Assembly: GCA_013200995.1 (NCBI GenBank)
Contig: CP053688.1
Span: 4,650,001-4,714,000, forward strand
DNA length: 64,000 nt
DNA from: Arthrobacter citreus
Lineage (GTDB): Bacteria > Bacillota > Bacilli > Bacillales > Bacillaceae_G
Direction: 5' to 3'
The notes under the pieces are model-generated. The model was not told the DNA's origin. It made no database searches and was given only the letters and a program-made list of their open reading frames with translations. Within the stretch, counting starts at the first letter, position 1; each line of letters starts with the position of its first letter. A program made the translations under genes and the position numbers. Shown here piece after piece: positions 63,724 to 64,000 of this stretch.

Positions 63724-63903
63724 AGATTCTGAATGATTGTTAGTAAAGTTATCAAGCTTATCGGAAATACTTTTAAGAATTTGATTTTTCTCCTGCTGGA
63801 GCTTTAGGAATTTTAATAAAAACCAAATAATAAAAACGATTGGTGCGACGTAAATAATAAGTGGTATGAGTGCAAAAAGAGAATAAAATGCGTCACCATG
63901 CAA
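63721..63903 (-). CDS. Small membrane protein with basic/acidic tail
   Basis: 60 residues: one long hydrophobic region (LFALIPLIIYVAPIVFIIWFLLKFL, split here by LIPL, residues 9-33) followed by a charged helix KLQQEKNQILKSISDKLDNF likely to be a coiled coil. Function unknown. The start is a TTG at 63903 after AAGGAGTGGG; the overlapping ATG (63899) is out of frame. It has its own terminator. Confidence 0.7.
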   Translation of the reverse strand: MHGDAFYSLFALIPLIIYVAPIVFIIWFLLKFLKLQQEKNQILKSISDKLDNFTNNHSES

Positions 63904-64000
63904 AATTAACCCACTCCTTTTTGGAAGATTATACCATGTTTTGGAAATTAAAGCCTTCTAATTTTTGGAGGTTTTATTTTTTATGTCTAATTCTTGATTA

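Noticed and set aside
63979..63993. Start of a plus-strand gene near the window end (GGAGG then ATG)
   Set aside because: The frame ATG TCT AAT TCT TGA stops after four codons.

Overview
The window looks like a chromosome segment of a low-GC, endospore-forming Bacillaceae, close to the Bacillus cereus/Gottfriedia side of the family. This rests on a conserved Bacillus gene order (ytnP-ytzB-ytoP, then ytpP-ytpQ-ytpR-sftA and murC), AGGAGG-type ribosome binding sites with frequent TTG/GTG starts, a GerB-type germination permease, a Ku/LigD end-joining system, and T-box and purine riboswitch leaders. There is no rRNA, tRNA, CRISPR array, prophage or insertion sequence; the only recognisable mobile element is a group II intron.

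Layout. 1-10.7 kb is core housekeeping: ytnP end, ytzB, M42 peptidase, DUF84 NTPase, thioredoxin-like YtpP, YtpQ, YtpR, DNA translocase SftA, a nicotinate phosphoribosyltransferase and MurC. 10.8-18.5 kb is catabolic/accessory: a SolA/sarcosine-oxidase flavoprotein, a repeat-filled gap, an operon of MFS transporter plus an aromatic ammonia-lyase homologue that lacks the Ala-Ser-Gly cofactor motif, an AraC-type regulator, and an SDR/MerR divergent pair. 18.5-27.8 kb holds a decayed secreted-protein gene, CtaG/DUF2243, an MFS exporter, a Ku - ATP ligase - LigD-polymerase operon in split form, an RNase J paralogue and two small genes. 28-43 kb has two large secreted subtilases flanking a repetitive hydrophobic protein, an ECF-like sigma factor, a ClpP paralogue and the intron. 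43-56.8 kb carries a germination permease, YsnE, a lipoprotein, FabH and glycerol-3-phosphate dehydrogenase paralogues, a guanine-riboswitch-controlled exported nucleosidase, regulator/efflux pairs and an amino-acid permease behind two tandem T-boxes. 57-64 kb contains an MBL hydrolase/TetR/MFS group, an AraC-GyrI regulator and a string of small, partly broken genes separated by similar palindromes.

Three themes run through it. (1) RNA-level control is rich: guanine riboswitch with a visible antiterminator, tandem T-boxes, an overlapping leader peptide, and a hairpin placed between a Shine-Dalgarno and its start codon. (2) Intergenic gaps hold several families of degenerate dispersed repeats; two unrelated families share a 21-bp period. 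(3) Several enzymes are family members with altered active sites or architectures: the MIO-less lyase, the nucleosidase with Asp replaced by Asn, and the polymerase with a spare ligase-type OB domain.

All family calls are from reading the sequence and memory of protein families; no search was run. The best candidates for new biology are the MIO-less lyase operon (possibly betaine/ergothioneine breakdown), the 21-bp phased intergenic repeats and the guanine-switch exported nucleosidase.
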